Shown here: positions 36,541-48,785 of the stretch, piece after piece | How the letters are laid out: each line of letters begins with the position of its first letter | Numbering within the stretch: position 1 is the stretch's first letter | From: Trileptium ribeirensis | Taxonomy: Eukaryota; Nematoda; Enoplea; Enoplida; Thoracostomopsidae | NCBI GenBank assembly: GCA_030248225.1 | Contig: JASANE010019528.1 | Location: 38,084 to 102,083, forward strand | Reading direction: 5' to 3' | Length of the DNA stretch: 64,000 bases | Made by a program: the position numbers and the translations under genes | Notes under the pieces: model-generated | Told to the model about the DNA's origin: nothing | Database searches by the model: none | What the model saw: only the letters and a program-made list of their open reading frames with translations

Positions 36541-37073
36541 GTGAACGGGCCGCGCAATGTGGAAAACGCAAGTTTTCTAGGCATTATTTTTAATCTTTAT
36601 TATTTCGGGATTTTAAACAAAATAATGAGTTTAAAATTTTGCGAATTTTTGGTATTCACGTCCTGTAAAAGTGAATTGAACATATGGACCGGCTTAGCAC
36701 ATCTTTTTGTCAGTTTCTGAATAGCATAAGAAATCGCTGAGTTGATGGTAATTTTGTAATTATTGTGTTTGTTTGACATGAAATGGCATTTTTACTTTTA
36801 TGTTTCTGCTGCTCTAATAATTTGTCGCCCAAAATTAGACACACCCGACGCCGATTTAGCACTTATAATTTTCGCTATATGATCGTGCAACATTTTTACA
36901 TGTAACATTTTGAGAGGCATCGGTTGCAGAAATATATAACGCCAGAATCAAAAGCTTTACTTGTTGCTCAAATTTCTATAGATAACTTTTATCCGACACG
37001 TTTCCAGCTATGAGAAAATGTTTGAAAACACCGCAAAGATGAAATTTATAAGATACTTTTTTCTTGCCTTTTC

Positions 37074-37935
37074 TTGGCGAACTACAGATTTGGTGTGTAT
37101 AGAAGGCTGAAATGCGTCTATATATTTCCGTGGCTGCTGAACACGGAACTTATGCGATCTAAATTATATATAAATAAAACTGCATATACAGTTCCCTTGT
37201 CAACTGTAATCCAGGACCATGGATGTCGTTGCTCAATGTATGCAGACGACATTGTCATTTACAGCGGCTTCGATTATGACATTGAAACAGTGGAATTACA
37301 GTGATTGTACGACACAATTTTTGCAGTGGCGCGTTGGCTTCATTCACACAAACCAGCTACAGCTCAGTCCTACTAAATCTGACTTCGTCATTGTGAAATG
37401 GAGGACTCACGACTGCTGTCAACATTTCTATCGATGGTGTTGTTGTTGATCGGTCGGCTAAATTAAAGTTTCTCGGCGTTGTAATTGACGTGGAATTATC
37501 GGTCAGGCTTCATGTCACTGAAGTCATCAAAACATCCATTTGGTAACTATCAGAACTAAGGAGACTGCGACCTCGTTTAACCAGGGCCATCGCTGAGACA
37601 GTGATTATGGTGTTTGGCATGTCTGTCCACAATCGAGTATTTGACGACAACATTGAATGCATCTGCCGAGACCATAATTACTCAGTATTGCGTGACATGC
37701 ACTCGCTCCCTGTCAAGCAGCGAATTATCTTTAAGTGTACCTGCCTCGTCAGTAAATGTCTTCACTGGCATTTGTCCTGACTACTTGAAAGACATGCTCC
37801 ACCTGCGTAGTAGTCAGCGTCTCTCTATACGACAAGAGCTCCAAGTTCCATTGCGAGGTGATAACAGTTTTGAATATTTTACGCAGCCATCTGAAATGAC
37901 ATACCGTCAGCTATTCGGTCCAGCGAGTTAACAGC
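37074..37935 (+). pseudogene. LINE reverse transcriptase fragment, left arm
   Basis: Broken frames carry the non-LTR retrotransposon motif RCSMYADDIVIYSG, then NQLQLSPTKSDFVIVK, then LSELRRLRPRLTRAI, and a C-terminal block (HSLPVKQRIIFK, CPDYLKDMLHLRSSQRLS). This order is usual for CR1- or jockey-like LINE polymerases. Frameshifts and stop codons break it at least three times and there is no 5' part or endonuclease. Its mirror is 51,326-52,190. Confidence 0.82.
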
Positions 37936-38140
37936 TTTAGAGGTCATACGGCAGGTGAGATGTGTTCTGTTCGACATCGCCTACGATAATTAACGGTGCC
38001 GTTGCTGGTGAGCAGCACGTCCTCACGGATCGTGATTCAACTATCTCAACAAATTGCTTTTAAGCTGTGCGCTAGAATTTTATATCATAATAAAAATGAA
38101 ACCTAAAGTTCTATTTTTTCTGGTAAGCTACGTGCTGGTA

Positions 38141-38273
38141 CTGGCCTCTCAACAGCCCTTCGAAAATTGGGGGATAACTTTGGGCATGTTCATTGTGTGG
38201 AAATTCTCAAAGTTGCGGCGGGAAAGTAAATTTTCCAACAGCTAAATCCATGTTTTCATGTACTTACACTGCG
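38141..38273. mobile_element. CTGGCCTGTCCACAG-family MITE, first half, interrupted
   Basis: It starts CTGGCCTCTCAACAGCCC and follows the family body up to a break at 38,273, where another element is inserted. The second half should follow at 39,876 but is replaced by the G tract; it survives in the right arm (49,143-49,373 and 50,985-51,122). Confidence 0.75.
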
Positions 38274-39875
38274 GGGTCATTTCACGCTACGATGACGTTT
38301 TGGCCCAGAAAAAATGACTAATGACTTTTTTGGCTCCGATTATCTTCATTTTTACATCCTATGACCAAAAAACATCAAGGATCCGTAATTTGAGGACGTT
38401 ATAGTAAATTTTTTAACCGTTTTTATGCTATGGCTTCCCAAATACCACCCCACTGCTGCTCCGCAAGGTCCCATAAAATGTCCTCTGGTATGCTCCAGGT
38501 TGCATCTAGCCTCGATTTTGTGATCGTATCTCGTGCAGCCCGTCAGCGCGGTCAAAATGACGTTATCGGTTCCGTATATCAAAAATTAAGCCTTTTATGC
38601 CTATTTTGGCAAATTTAACACTTTTAAACACGGGGGTGCCGATTTATACCGGTTATTAAATGGAAACGAAGCGGCCATACACGGTAGCTATTTATATCGA
38701 TAGTTTAGCCTGGGGGAAGTGTTATGCAAAAAAATTTAAAACATACCCTTTGCCAGATATGTTAGAATACCGGAAGTAGCTTGTGGTCGGGGGTGGGTAA
38801 AATTTGGCGGGGTGGGGGGGTAAAAATGTGAAATGGCCAATTCGACCGTGTTTAACCAGCATAGTTAACTTGAAAACGGTATGTAAGATATTCTATACCA
38901 CAATTTCCACTATGAGGGTACAAAATGGCAGCCCATATCAACTGCCAGTGTACATGCCTGAGACCATGGACGGGGGGGGGGGTAAATTTAGAATTTTTTA
39001 AAAAAAATAATTTTGCGACATATGTCGTCCAAATGTATTGCCACAATGTATTATGAACCAAAAGCGTGAAATTTCCTCGAAATAACATTGTATGTTCGAT
39101 TTTTCCACATTTTGGTGGTGGTCGGGGGTGGGTACAAGTGTGGTCGGGGGTGGGTAAAAGCCTGAGATCAACAGGTTGGGCGCGAGATAGAGCTCCGGTC
39201 GTTTCACCATTCGCTTCGTGATTGGAAAGAACCATAACAGATAAATTAATTGACTTCTACTGACTCCACCATACCCCTAACTAGCAACGGTCGGGGGGGG
39301 GGGGTAATCAAATGTGCTAAAATCAATCTTTTGACCCTAGCGCTGGGGTAAGTAACAGCAAGCACCTGAGTTAATATTTTTTCAAAAGGCATCCAGGGGA
39401 CAGGTATGATATATGAACAACGTTTATGTACCATGCATAAGTAACGAGCAATGACCAAAAAAGGAATTTGGTCGGGGGGGGGGGGTAAAACTGGGGTTCA
39501 TGCCATATCGACAGCTGTCACTCTCCATGATTGGAGTAGATTTGAAAATCGTGCAATTAAAAATGTTGTGTAGACCTGACTAATCCTGCATAGAAAAGAA
39601 TTTGGGCCATAACTTCGAACACGGAGCCACGACACTACCCGAAAAAAGAGGTCGTAAAATTAGTCATTACGATTTTTGTCAGGGACTTCTGTGGATGCCC
39701 AGCCTCTTACGGCGTGCGTGAAGCCGAAAATTTTTTTGTTTGAACTAGCTAACTAATGACGCTTCCTAGCGCAAATAACATTTTTACCAGTTCCCTGCAC
39801 GTTTACGTCTACTGCCAAAATATCCAGTTTTACCCCCCCCCCCGACCAAAAGATCATCGTAGCGTGAAATGACCC
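38274..39875. mobile_element. TIR element with GGGTCATTTCACGCTACGATGA ends and 4-bp target duplication
   Basis: About 1.6 kb. Both ends carry an inverted GGGTCATTTCACGCTACGAT and a little beyond (22 bp perfect), flanked by TGCG on each side (38,270-38,273 and 39,876-39,879). It is inserted in a MITE. Inside, the word GGTCGGGGGTGGGTAAAA or a G-run variant recurs at about 38,784, 38,969, 39,119, 39,142, 39,289 and 39,470, and inverted at about 39,832. No transposase frame is visible. The superfamily is not assigned. The right-arm copy is 49,374-50,984. Confidence 0.85.
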
Positions 39876-39879
39876 TGCG

Positions 39880-39896
39880 GTGGGGGGGGGGGGGGG

Positions 39897-39936
<40 letters not shown>

Positions 39937-39950
39937 GGGGGGGGGGGGAA

Positions 39951-39983
<33 letters not shown>

Positions 39984-40430
39984 GGGGGGGGGGGGGGGGG
40001 GGGGAGGGGGGGGGGTTGGGGGGGGGGAGGGGGGGGGGGGGGGGGGGGAGGGGGAGTAGGGGGTGAGCAGAAGGGGGGGAGGGGAGAGGAAAGGGGGGGG
40101 GTGGGGGGAGGGGGGGAGGGGGGGGGGGGAGGGAGGGGGGGAGGGGGGGGGGGGGGGGGGAGGGGTTGTTAGTGAGGGGGGAAGGTAGGGGGGGAGTTGG
40201 TTGAAGGAAAAAGTGAGTGGAGAAGAAAAAATATTGTTTGAAGAGGGGATGTGGTGAGTTTTGTTTATAGAGGGATAGGTTCAATTGGGGGGGTGAGGGG
40301 GGATGGGGGGGAGAGAAAAGGGAGGGGGGAAGATGTGGAGAAAAAGTTATATGGGGAAAATAGGGGGGAGGGGGGAGGGGGGGGGGGTGGGAGCGGAGGG
40401 GAGTGTTTGTTAGATAGGGTGAGAAGGGGG
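39880..40430 (+). other. G tract 3 (about 550 bp, almost pure G)
   Basis: Runs of up to dozens of G, broken by single A or T, with almost no C, then gradually more A and T towards 40,430. It occupies exactly the place where the right arm has 46,787-49,369, which includes a neurobeachin exon. Proline- or glycine-rich frames here are artefacts of composition. Either a low-quality consensus or an extraordinary G-quadruplex tract. Confidence 0.9.
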
Positions 40431-40589
40431 AGCCGGAATTATTTTTTATTATTCTTTTATAGACATTCCATTTTCTCGCTGCATTAGTACTAGATACGTA
40501 TCGTTGCAAACTTTTGTCTAATTATTTCACATATTGTGTTAGTAACCGTCAAAGCGGGCGTTATACAGCATTTTAATAGTAGTAGCTTG

Positions 40590-41400
40590 TCTTATCACAA
40601 CATGGTGAATTTGACGGTTGAATATGTTACAGAGATGAACACAGCTATATATATATTGAACATTAATTACGAAAGGAACATTAATAATTGCTCTACAAAA
40701 TGACACAAAACACGCTCGAGCGTTTGTGGAGATATTACCATTTTGGTTTATTTTAGGTACCATGGGCTCATGAATAACCATTTTTGACAACCTTGCAGCG
40801 TAAGTATGACAATAGCAATATATCATTTTCAGATACATAAATAATGAATTGCTCTCAAGTTAGGTAAGAACATTCATATAGTTTGAGCAATTGCGGAAAT
40901 ATTACTATTTTCGTGTATTTTAGGTCCCTGGGCTCATTGAAAAACCCTTTTTGACAAACCGTCAGTGTAAATAATGTCAATTATTGCAGCACAAAATTTT
41001 CAATAAGGAAGAATTGCTCTGCAAAATGAAACAAAAGCACCATGTACTTAGGGGTTGTGTAGAAAATACCATTTTAGGTGTATTTTGTGTCTCATGGGCC
41101 CTTTTTAGACCCTCTTTGATGGAAATCACATCCAAAAGAACTCTGTAAGCCAATTTCATTCAAATATCTACGCCATTGTAGAGTTATAATAAGAATGTGA
41201 TTTTTTGGCCTTTTGGAATTCCAAATCTTGTGTCGCTTTTTCGGGGGGGATGTGACCGTTTTATGTGTAAAAAAGGCCGCATATATAGATTTCAAATTTT
41301 CAAATGAGCTATTGTTCGAATCAGTCAGCCAGCCAATATTGAGTTATGCGTGTTACCAAAAACCAACCACATTGTTATATTTAACCATCCATGGCTAGAA
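40590..41400 (-). repeat. Dispersed repeat R3, left-arm copy
   Basis: Inverse of 45,740-46,640 and diverged from 9,520-10,200. It contains three internal repeats of the phrase GAGCCCATGGTACC or similar, next to AAAATACAC words and TTTGYAGAGCAATT. Confidence 0.6.
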
Positions 41401-42529
41401 GCATCTCGCATCTGCTGTTTCATACTCATTCAGAATTCAATTATTATTTTGTTGCTTTGGTTTCTGCACAGCGTCAGTCGAAGATATAGCGTTATAAAAT
41501 ACGGCTTTAGTTCGTTATTTATTTTGAGCTTTTTCTCGGTTAAGACAATGGATTGGAACAATGGTCAGTTTTGACGTCATGATAGAATTAAAAGTGCTAT
41601 TGCATAGTAAACTCAATGCAAATGTTATTTCGATTAAGAGATTATGATATTATCTTTGGTTTTCCAAACGGTAGGGAAAGTACATTGACAACCGAACGGT
41701 TAGCATCTGATAGATGGGGGTTGCTGGCAGCCGAAAAATCCATTTGTCACCATGTCAAATGTGTGGGTCAGCTGAAGGGACTGTAAAGCAATAAGTATAG
41801 ATCATTAGAGTTTTGTTATTGTAGCCGCGCAGCCTGGCTTGTGCACTCATGAGGATTTTTCCAGAGAAGTGTACGGGGGAGGCTGGTTGAAGTTAGGGCG
41901 TGAATTTTGGTATGGGTCATATAATCAGGCCCCTGTGCCTGGACGCCTTCGGCTTCGAAGCTAAAAATTTCGAAATTTATATTCTGCAAATAACGCTAAA
42001 GTTGTGAATAAATGGCTCAGAAACGGGGAACAAATATCTCTGTTGCTGCTAATAGCAAATTATCAGCCATTTTTGATGAAATTAATCGAACTTTTAACGT
42101 TAGAAAGGAATGTGTGTAAAAAATTTTTTTTCAAGTTTTTATGCCAACGGGGTGTTTTTGCGAGGGGGGAGAAGCCAAAAACTTTGTCAGGTAGCTCCAG
42201 TCGGGGTACACATTATTGCCAGGGGGTACCGAAAAATGCCAAGGACCTTCAGCACAGTACCCCCCGTACGGGCAGGGAAAAATTTAGGGATTTTTTGGCT
42301 TTACAAGGATATATTGGCATATTTTTCGCCCCGTAGGACAGGTGAGGTTGAACTGGCGATAGCTAAAAATACTTGGGGGGATATACTAGGCTATGGAATT
42401 TGCACCCAAATACCTGGGATCCTCGTCCGTCTCATCCATGCGAAAGCCAGTATCTCAGTCCATTTTGTTCAGTTCAGTGTATTTGATGAGGGCATTCTTT
42501 TGTTCAGCGATTTTTTTTGTTTATTTTCT

Positions 42530-42829
42530 TTAATTTATAGAGAAGCCATAAGCTAGTTTATTTACGGGTTCAAAGTTTTCCTCAAGATTTCGTCCTTCTA
42601 CTTGCATGTTAAGATGTGCTCTATAAATAGCGAAGTGTCCTACACCACGAAAATCGCGATGGGCAAACGCAAACGGTACGTAGACATACGTAAAGACTGA
42701 AATAATGTAGAGTGAATTTTTGCTGATCATTGTCTGTGTCACTTGCAGTATTAGCATACTTACAGAAATGCAATTTATATTGAAATAAAGTCCAGCTAGC
42801 CGGTGTAGTCGTTGGCTTAAAGTAATCAA
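42530..42829 (-). CDS. Unrecognised small open frame, left arm
   Basis: A 99-residue frame whose last 66 residues (MISKNSLYIISVF to NKLAYGFSIN) are identical to the + strand frame 44,394-44,594 in the other arm. It starts with a hydrophobic stretch (YIISVFTYVYVPFAFA) that could be a membrane or signal segment. It has no known motif. It runs antisense to neurobeachin and may be just non-coding sequence shared by both arms. Confidence 0.2.
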   Translation of the reverse strand: MITLSQRLHRLAGLYFNINCISVSMLILQVTQTMISKNSLYIISVFTYVYVPFAFAHRDFRGVGHFAIYRAHLNMQVEGRNLEENFEPVNKLAYGFSIN

Positions 42830-43210
42830 TTAAGTTGTATTGTAAATTTTAGTATTTGTGTTTATAAATTGTATTGTCTATAAATTATATTGGATATGAG
42901 TTGTTTATATGGTGAAAGTAGGATGTAATTAATAATAATAAGGGGATTGTAAAAAAGAAAATGAGATTGTGTAAAAAATGAAAATTGTAGAATTATGTGA
43001 TTTTTATCGCTTAGAAAAAAAATAGAATTATATAAGATATTAAATTTTGTATAAGCTGTTATGTTTATAGAATTTTATCTAAAGGTGTAGTTTTTGAATG
43101 TTATTGGTGTAGTGTATTTGATTAGAGCATATTATAGAAAGTCTATAAATTGCGTTTTGTTGGTTAATTTGATGTTTGTTGAGAGTGGTTCGTTATGTTC
43201 GTTCGAGTGC

Positions 43211-43847
43211 TGTACTATTTTTATTTACTGCATTCCGCAATGTGACAAAATCTAAGCTAAAAAGTTTCTTATTGTGGATTCTCCAAGAGAACCCACAAGC
43301 CCATGTTGCAGATAATTTTAAACATAATTTAAAACAAACTCAATAATAAAAGGAACGGCCGTCACAAGCAAGCCGTAAAGGCGTACGTGTGAACAATTAA
43401 TGAAACATACCCGTTCAGAATATCAGAAAATCATATAATTTACATAATAATTTGACATTTCCGATAATTCATAGGGGTTTGCTGGTTTGCTGGCGAGTTT
43501 GTTTACGAATTATTTCCATATAAAATTTTTTCTTCATTTCTGAAAACACTATGGCGGTACATTATTATAGCGCGGCAGTGTTGCAAAATACACAGTACCC
43601 ACCAGAAATGACCGTTGCAGTTCAAAAGAACAGTGCTTGAAATTTTAAAAACTCGAAAAGAAAAAACCTTGGAAAATATCTGTCCACCAATTTATTGAAT
43701 AATAATTATTCGAAGACCAATTTATTTCAAAAATAATTATTTTTTTACAAATTCAGCTCTATTCAACCATATTTCATTTTCGCATTCGCGCACAAGATTA
43801 TAGATCAATCGCATCACTTCCGGTCAGAAGTTGAGAAATAATGAACA
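43211..43847. other. Palindrome spacer, unique sequence
   Basis: About 640 bp between the last recognisable pairing of the arms (CGTTATGTTCGTTCGAG at 43,191-43,207 with its inverse at 43,851-43,867). AT-rich, no gene. Pairing decays gradually over the last kilobase on each side. Confidence 0.8.
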
Positions 43848-44393
43848 ACTCTCGAACGAACATAACGAACCACTCTCGAACAAACATCAAAAGTGTTCAA
43901 CCAACGAAAACGGCAATTTTAGTGAGGACTGGTTACTATAATAGTGCTCGTAATCAAATCAGCACTGACACGCAATAACATTCAAAAACTTACACGCTTG
44001 TTAGATAAAGAGTTCTATAAAGCATAACAGGCGTTATACAAAATTTAAGTTATCTTGATATAATGTCGTATTTTTTGGTTGCTGAAGCGATAAAAATCAC
44101 GATAATGTCGTGACGAGATGTTTCATTGTTTGTTACACAATCTCAGTTTTCTGTTTTTACAATCCCCTTATTATTATTAATTACATCCTGACTTTCACAG
44201 GTCGTCGAACAACTGCATATCCAATATAATGTTATAGACAATACAATGTTATAGAAGCACAGAATACTAAAGATTTACAATTACAACTTAATTGGATTAG
44301 CTTTCAGAGCCAACGACTACACCGGCTAGCTGGACTTTATTTCAATATAAAATTGCATTTCTGTAAGTATGCTAATACTGCGAGTGACCGACG

Positions 44394-44594
44394 ATGATCA
44401 GCAAAAATTCACTCTACATTATTTCAGTCTTTACGTATGTCTACGTACCGTTTGCGTTTGCCCATCGCGATTTTCGTGGTGTAGGACACTTCGCTATTTA
44501 TAGAGCACATCTTAACATGCAAGTAGAAGGACGAAATCTTGAGGAAAACTTTGAACCCGTAAATAAACTAGCTTATGGCTTCTCTATAAATTAA
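44394..44594 (+). CDS. Unrecognised small open frame, right arm
   Basis: 66 residues identical to the C-terminal part of the - strand frame at 42,530-42,829. The left-arm frame has a longer N-terminus. No family recognised. Confidence 0.2.
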   Translation: MISKNSLYIISVFTYVYVPFAFAHRDFRGVGHFAIYRAHLNMQVEGRNLEENFEPVNKLAYGFSIN

Positions 44595-45739
44595 AGAAAA
44601 TAAACAAAAAAAATCGCTGAACAAAAGAATGCCCTCATCAAATACACTGAACTGAACAAAATGGACTGAGATACTGGCTTTCGCATGGATGAGACGGACG
44701 AGGATCCCAGGTATTTGGGTGCAAATTCCATAGCCTAGTATATCCCCCCAAGTATTTTTAGCTATCGCCAGTTCAACCTCACCTGTCCTACGGGGCGAAA
44801 AATATGCCAATATATCCTTGTAAAGCCAAAAAATCCCTAAATTTTTCCCTGCCCGTACGGGGGGTACTGTGCTGAAGGTCCTTGGCATTTTTCGGTACCC
44901 CCTGGCAATAATGTGTACCCCGACTGGAGCTACCTGACAAAGTTTTTGGCTTCTCCCCCCTCGCAAAAACACCCCGTTGGCATAAAAACTTGAAAAAAAA
45001 TTTTTTACACACATTCCTTTCTAACGTTAAAAGTTCGATTAATTTCATCAAAAATGGCTGATAATTTGCTATTAGCAGCAACAGAGATATTTGTTCCCCG
45101 TTTCTGAGCCATTTATTCACAACTTTAGCGTTATTTGCAGAATATTAAATTTCGAAAATTTTTAGCTTCGAAGCCGAAGGCGTCCCAGAGCCAGGGGCCT
45201 GATTATATGACCCATACCAAAATTCGACGCCCCTAGTTCCGAACCAGCCTCCCCCGTACACTTCTCGTCGGAAAAATCCTCAGTGAGTGCACAAGCCAGG
45301 CTGCGCGGCTACAATAACAAAACTCTAAATGATCTATACTTATTGCTTTACAAGTCCCCTTCAGCTGGAGCCCACACAGTTTGACATGGTGACAAATGGA
45401 ATTTTTCGGCTGCCAGCAACCCCCAGTTCTATCAGGATGCTAACCGGTTCGGTTAGTCAATGTACTTTCCCTACCGTTTGGGAAAACCAAAGATAATATC
45501 ATAATGCTCGTTAATCGAAATAACATTTGCATTGAGTTTTACTAGTGCAATAGCACTTTTGCAATGTTCTATCATGACGTCAAAACTGACCATTGTTCCA
45601 ATCCATTGTCTTAACCGAGAAAAAGCTCAAAATAAATAACGAACTAAAGCCGTATTTGTATAACGCTATATCTTCGACTGGACGCTGTGCAGAAACCAAA
45701 GCAACAAAATAATAATTGAATTCTGAATGAGTTAGTGAA

Positions 45740-46640
45740 ACGAGCGATGCGAGGAATGCTTACTAGCCATGGCAGTGGTTAAATATAACAATGTGCGTTA
45801 TTGAGTTTTTAGGGTAACACGCATAACTCAATATTGGCTGGGCTGATTGATTCGAACAATAGCTCATTTGAAAATTTGAAATCTATATATGCGGCCTTTT
45901 TTAACCGCGTAAAACGGTCACATCTCCGCCCCCCCCGAAAAAGCGGGCCACAAGGATTTGGGCGGGTTCCCAAAAAGGTCCAAAAAATCACATTACTTAT
46001 TATAACTCTACAATGGGCGTAGATATTTGAATGAAATTGGGCTTACAGAGTTCTTTTGGGATGTCGGATTTCCATCAAAAGAGGGTCTAAAAAGGGCCCA
46101 TGAGACACAAAATACACCTAAAATGGTATTTTCTACACAACCCCTAGAGGTACATGGGTGCTTTTGGTTTCATTTTGCAGAGCAATTCTTCCTTAGTTGA
46201 AAATTTTGTGCTGCAATAATTGACATTATTTACACTGGACGGTTGTGTCAAAAAGGGTTTTTCAATGAGCCCAGGGACCTAAAATACACGAAAATAGTAA
46301 TATTTCCGCAATTGCTCAAACTATATGAATGTTTTTAGCCTAACTTTGGAGAGCAATTCATTATTTATGTATCTGAAAATGATATATTGCTATTGTCAGT
46401 ACTTACGCTGCAAGGTTGTCAAAAATGGTTATTCAGTGAGCCCATGGTACCTAAAATAAACCAAAATGGTAATATCTCCACAAACGCTCGAGCGTGTTTT
46501 GGTGTCATTTTGTAGAGCAATTATTAATGGTTCCTTTCGTAATTCAATGTTCAATATATATATAGCTGTGTTCATCTCTGTAACATATTCAACCGTCAGA
46601 ATTCACCATGTTGGTGATAAGACAAGCTACTACTAGTTAA
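45740..46640 (+). repeat. Dispersed repeat R3, right-arm copy
   Basis: Mirror of 40,590-41,400. It shares CGCATAACTCAATATTGGC, GACGGTT words and AGAATTCACCATG with 9,520-10,200. Confidence 0.6.
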
Positions 46641-46875
46641 AATGCTGTATAACGCCCGCTATTGACGGTTACTAACACAGATATGTGAAATAATTAGACA
46701 AAAGTTTGCAACGATACGTATCTAGGTACTAATGCAGCGAGGAAAATGGAATGTCTATAAAAGAATAATAAAAAATAATTCCCGGCTAGCCACTGTTAAG
46801 CTCTATATTAATTAACATCTAGTCTAGAAATGTGTGTAGCCTAAAATTTGAAGCGTAAAATTTCAAGAAACCATA

Positions 46876-47272
46876 CTGGGCTGCCCAAATTACGGGGGCT
46901 GGCATTTTTTGTTTTCCCCGGTTCAGAACAGGTGCCCCCGGTTCATGCCCTCTCGCAAAATTTTGGGCTCCCCCCGGTATCACCACCTCTTGGAAAATTT
47001 TTTGTTTCGAATCGGTCCAAAATACATAAAATTTGATCAAAATTTGTATTAAAATTCCGTTCTAATGCCAAAAATTTCGCAAATTATGTCAAAATTTTGC
47101 GTTAAAATCGCTTTCTCTCTCTATCAAAAGCGTTTTGACAGTGTTTCTGACACGATTTTTAATCGTTTCTCTTAGCAAAATGCCCCCTGGCAAAATCTGG
47201 CGCCCCCGGTTCTAAAACAGGGACCCCTGGTTGATGCCCCATGGCAAAATTTTTAGCGGATGGAGAGCCCAG
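46876..47272. mobile_element. Short TIR element, CTGGGCTCTCCA family, third copy
   Basis: It starts CTGGGCTGCCCAAATT and ends TGGAGAGCCCAG. Flanks CCATA and CTATA look like a diverged 5-bp target duplication. The internal phrases GGTGCCCCCGGTTCATGCCC and GGCAAAATTTTTAGC are shared with 4,951-5,329. Confidence 0.75.
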
Positions 47273-47723
47273 CTATACACTTTCAAGCAGTTACAATATA
47301 AACACAAAAAACTACCAACGCGGAACATTATCCATGCCCGCTAAAGCGCTTTCGGATGTGAAGTGGAGCTGCGAAAAATCTCGTAACGTACATAAAAGTT
47401 TGTAGTTATGTAATTTTGGTTGGACATTAAATGGTTATGCTTCGCGCAAAAGCTACAAACTGGAGTTGTAGCAGTATTACTCTAAAATTGTACAGCAGAT
47501 TCAGACAAAACTACCTCATACGCCGAGCCACTTAGAACCTTATAACGAAGTCGGTCCGAACTTTCAGGCTTTGCCATGAATGTCATTAAACAACTAAAAC
47601 AGAGCTAAAACGATATATGCGCGCCTTTTATCTTATATCTGCAAACTTTCAATGCTTTGATACCTTAACACAGTTCCGTCACTCGGTTTTACAACCTCAC
47701 ATTTCTGCAAATAAAAAACTTAC

Positions 47724-47828
47724 CATATCGCGATAGATTACAGCCTTGAGGCGATTCAAATCCATATCCTGAAGCAACGCTTCGATGTCTTGAATAGGAA
47801 CAGTTTGGGAAATAAGTTCTCGTAAACC
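47724..47828 (-). CDS. NBEA: Neurobeachin family protein, exon E
   Basis: A 105-bp exon on the - strand with acceptor AATTATTTCTAG and donor GTAAGT, phase 0 at both ends, 35 codons. It codes GLRELISQTVPIQDIEA, then LLQDMDLNRLKAVIYRDM. Vertebrate NBEA has RLLQDVDINRLRAVVFRDV here, directly after the variable region coded by exon D. It exists only in the right arm; the left arm has the G tract in its place. No exon for the following NBEA segment (a hydrophobic VVYFISVLMVSKYRDIL-like stretch) was found between here and the palindrome spacer. Confidence 0.92.
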
Positions 47829-48455
47829 CTAGAAATAATTAAATGAATCCTATAATCATACGCCGAAAGATGAACTCCTTTACAACTTTACGGTATTGTC
47901 ATTAATAACATGAAAAAATGATGTAAAAAAGAGATTTAGGGTCATAGCTTAAGCGCAAATACATCATCGTGTTTTTGAAATCATTAAATTCAAAATATAG
48001 AACAAATTTTGTGTCTCCAACATAGACTGGTTTTCCAAAACTGCCTCCAAATTTCCTGGGGGAAACCGAACAGGAGCCTCCCAGCTGAACTGGGGGGGGC
48101 TCAAAAACGCGAAAATACATAAAGAGCTGATTTGCAGTAAACATACAATAATAATGCAGATTGCACAGAGAAATTCTATCGACGGATGGCAATTTTAGTG
48201 TTTTTAGACCGGCGGGGCAAAAGTTTAGGTTCTTGGAGTCCCATAAGGAAGAACTGTCGTATTTTTTGCCTCACAGAGAAAAATTTGCATAATATTTAGG
48301 AGTGCAAAAAATACGTGGGGGACCTGGGGTAAGCCAAAAATATCTAAGGACCTGAACGGGAGTGCCCCTGAGGGAGGCCAAAATAACTGGGGCCCCAACC
48401 CTCCCCTCCTTGGGAAAGCCAGGAGTTATTTTAATTGGACACTAATATCTGCCAG

Positions 48456-48785
48456 CTAGATTGGGATATAGCTACCATTAGCAGCATTAGAAATGATTTT
48501 ACAGCACGCTGTTGGGTAAGCATTTTTGAGTCCGTGATCCAAGCCACCAATATTCGTGATGAAAGGAAGAGATTCGTAGCCGCCTGAAAGGAGTAGATTG
48601 TATCTTATTCTAGTTCTGCCTGCTATAACTGGATAGATATTCCGATTGTCTCTCGATTGAGCTATCCGGATTGAGCTATCCAGATCAAATATAACAAAAT
48701 GTTGACAAGTAAACCACTGCGTTATGTACCAATAAACCTGCAAAATGGTAGAAGATCTCAAGATGACCGCCAAACCCGTGTTCAT
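48456..48785 (-). CDS. Unrecognised open frame in the right-arm-only segment
   Basis: 109 residues on the - strand between neurobeachin exons D and E, with no recognisable domain and no clear splice sites. A GAGCTATCCGGATT or GAGCTATCCAGAT repeat lies inside. Probably intronic; recorded because it has no copy in the left arm. Confidence 0.15.
   Translation of the reverse strand: MNTGLAVILRSSTILQVYWYITQWFTCQHFVIFDLDSSIRIAQSRDNRNIYPVIAGRTRIRYNLLLSGGYESLPFITNIGGLDHGLKNAYPTACCKIISNAANGSYIPI

Larger units (their letters stand above)
25278..43210 (+). repeat. Giant imperfect palindrome, left arm
   Basis: This arm is the inverted counterpart of 43,848-64,000. Matching pairs run from 25,278 with 64,000 to 43,191 with 43,867. 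Parts compared by eye range from identical over hundreds of bases (around 30-32 kb with 57.5-59 kb, and exon B) to clearly diverged near the spacer and near 26-28 kb. It carries neurobeachin exons B, C and D. It lacks 2.58 kb present in the right arm, replaced by a G tract. Confidence 0.95.

Noticed and set aside
36541..36720. Exon D extended to the stop at 36,720
   Set aside because: Exon E needs a phase 0 donor and matches neurobeachin directly; the extra residues are hydrophobic and unlike the family.
39784..40509. Long proline-rich frame on the - strand and glycine-rich frame on the + strand
   Set aside because: They only translate the G tract; no codon structure, and the other arm has unrelated sequence there.
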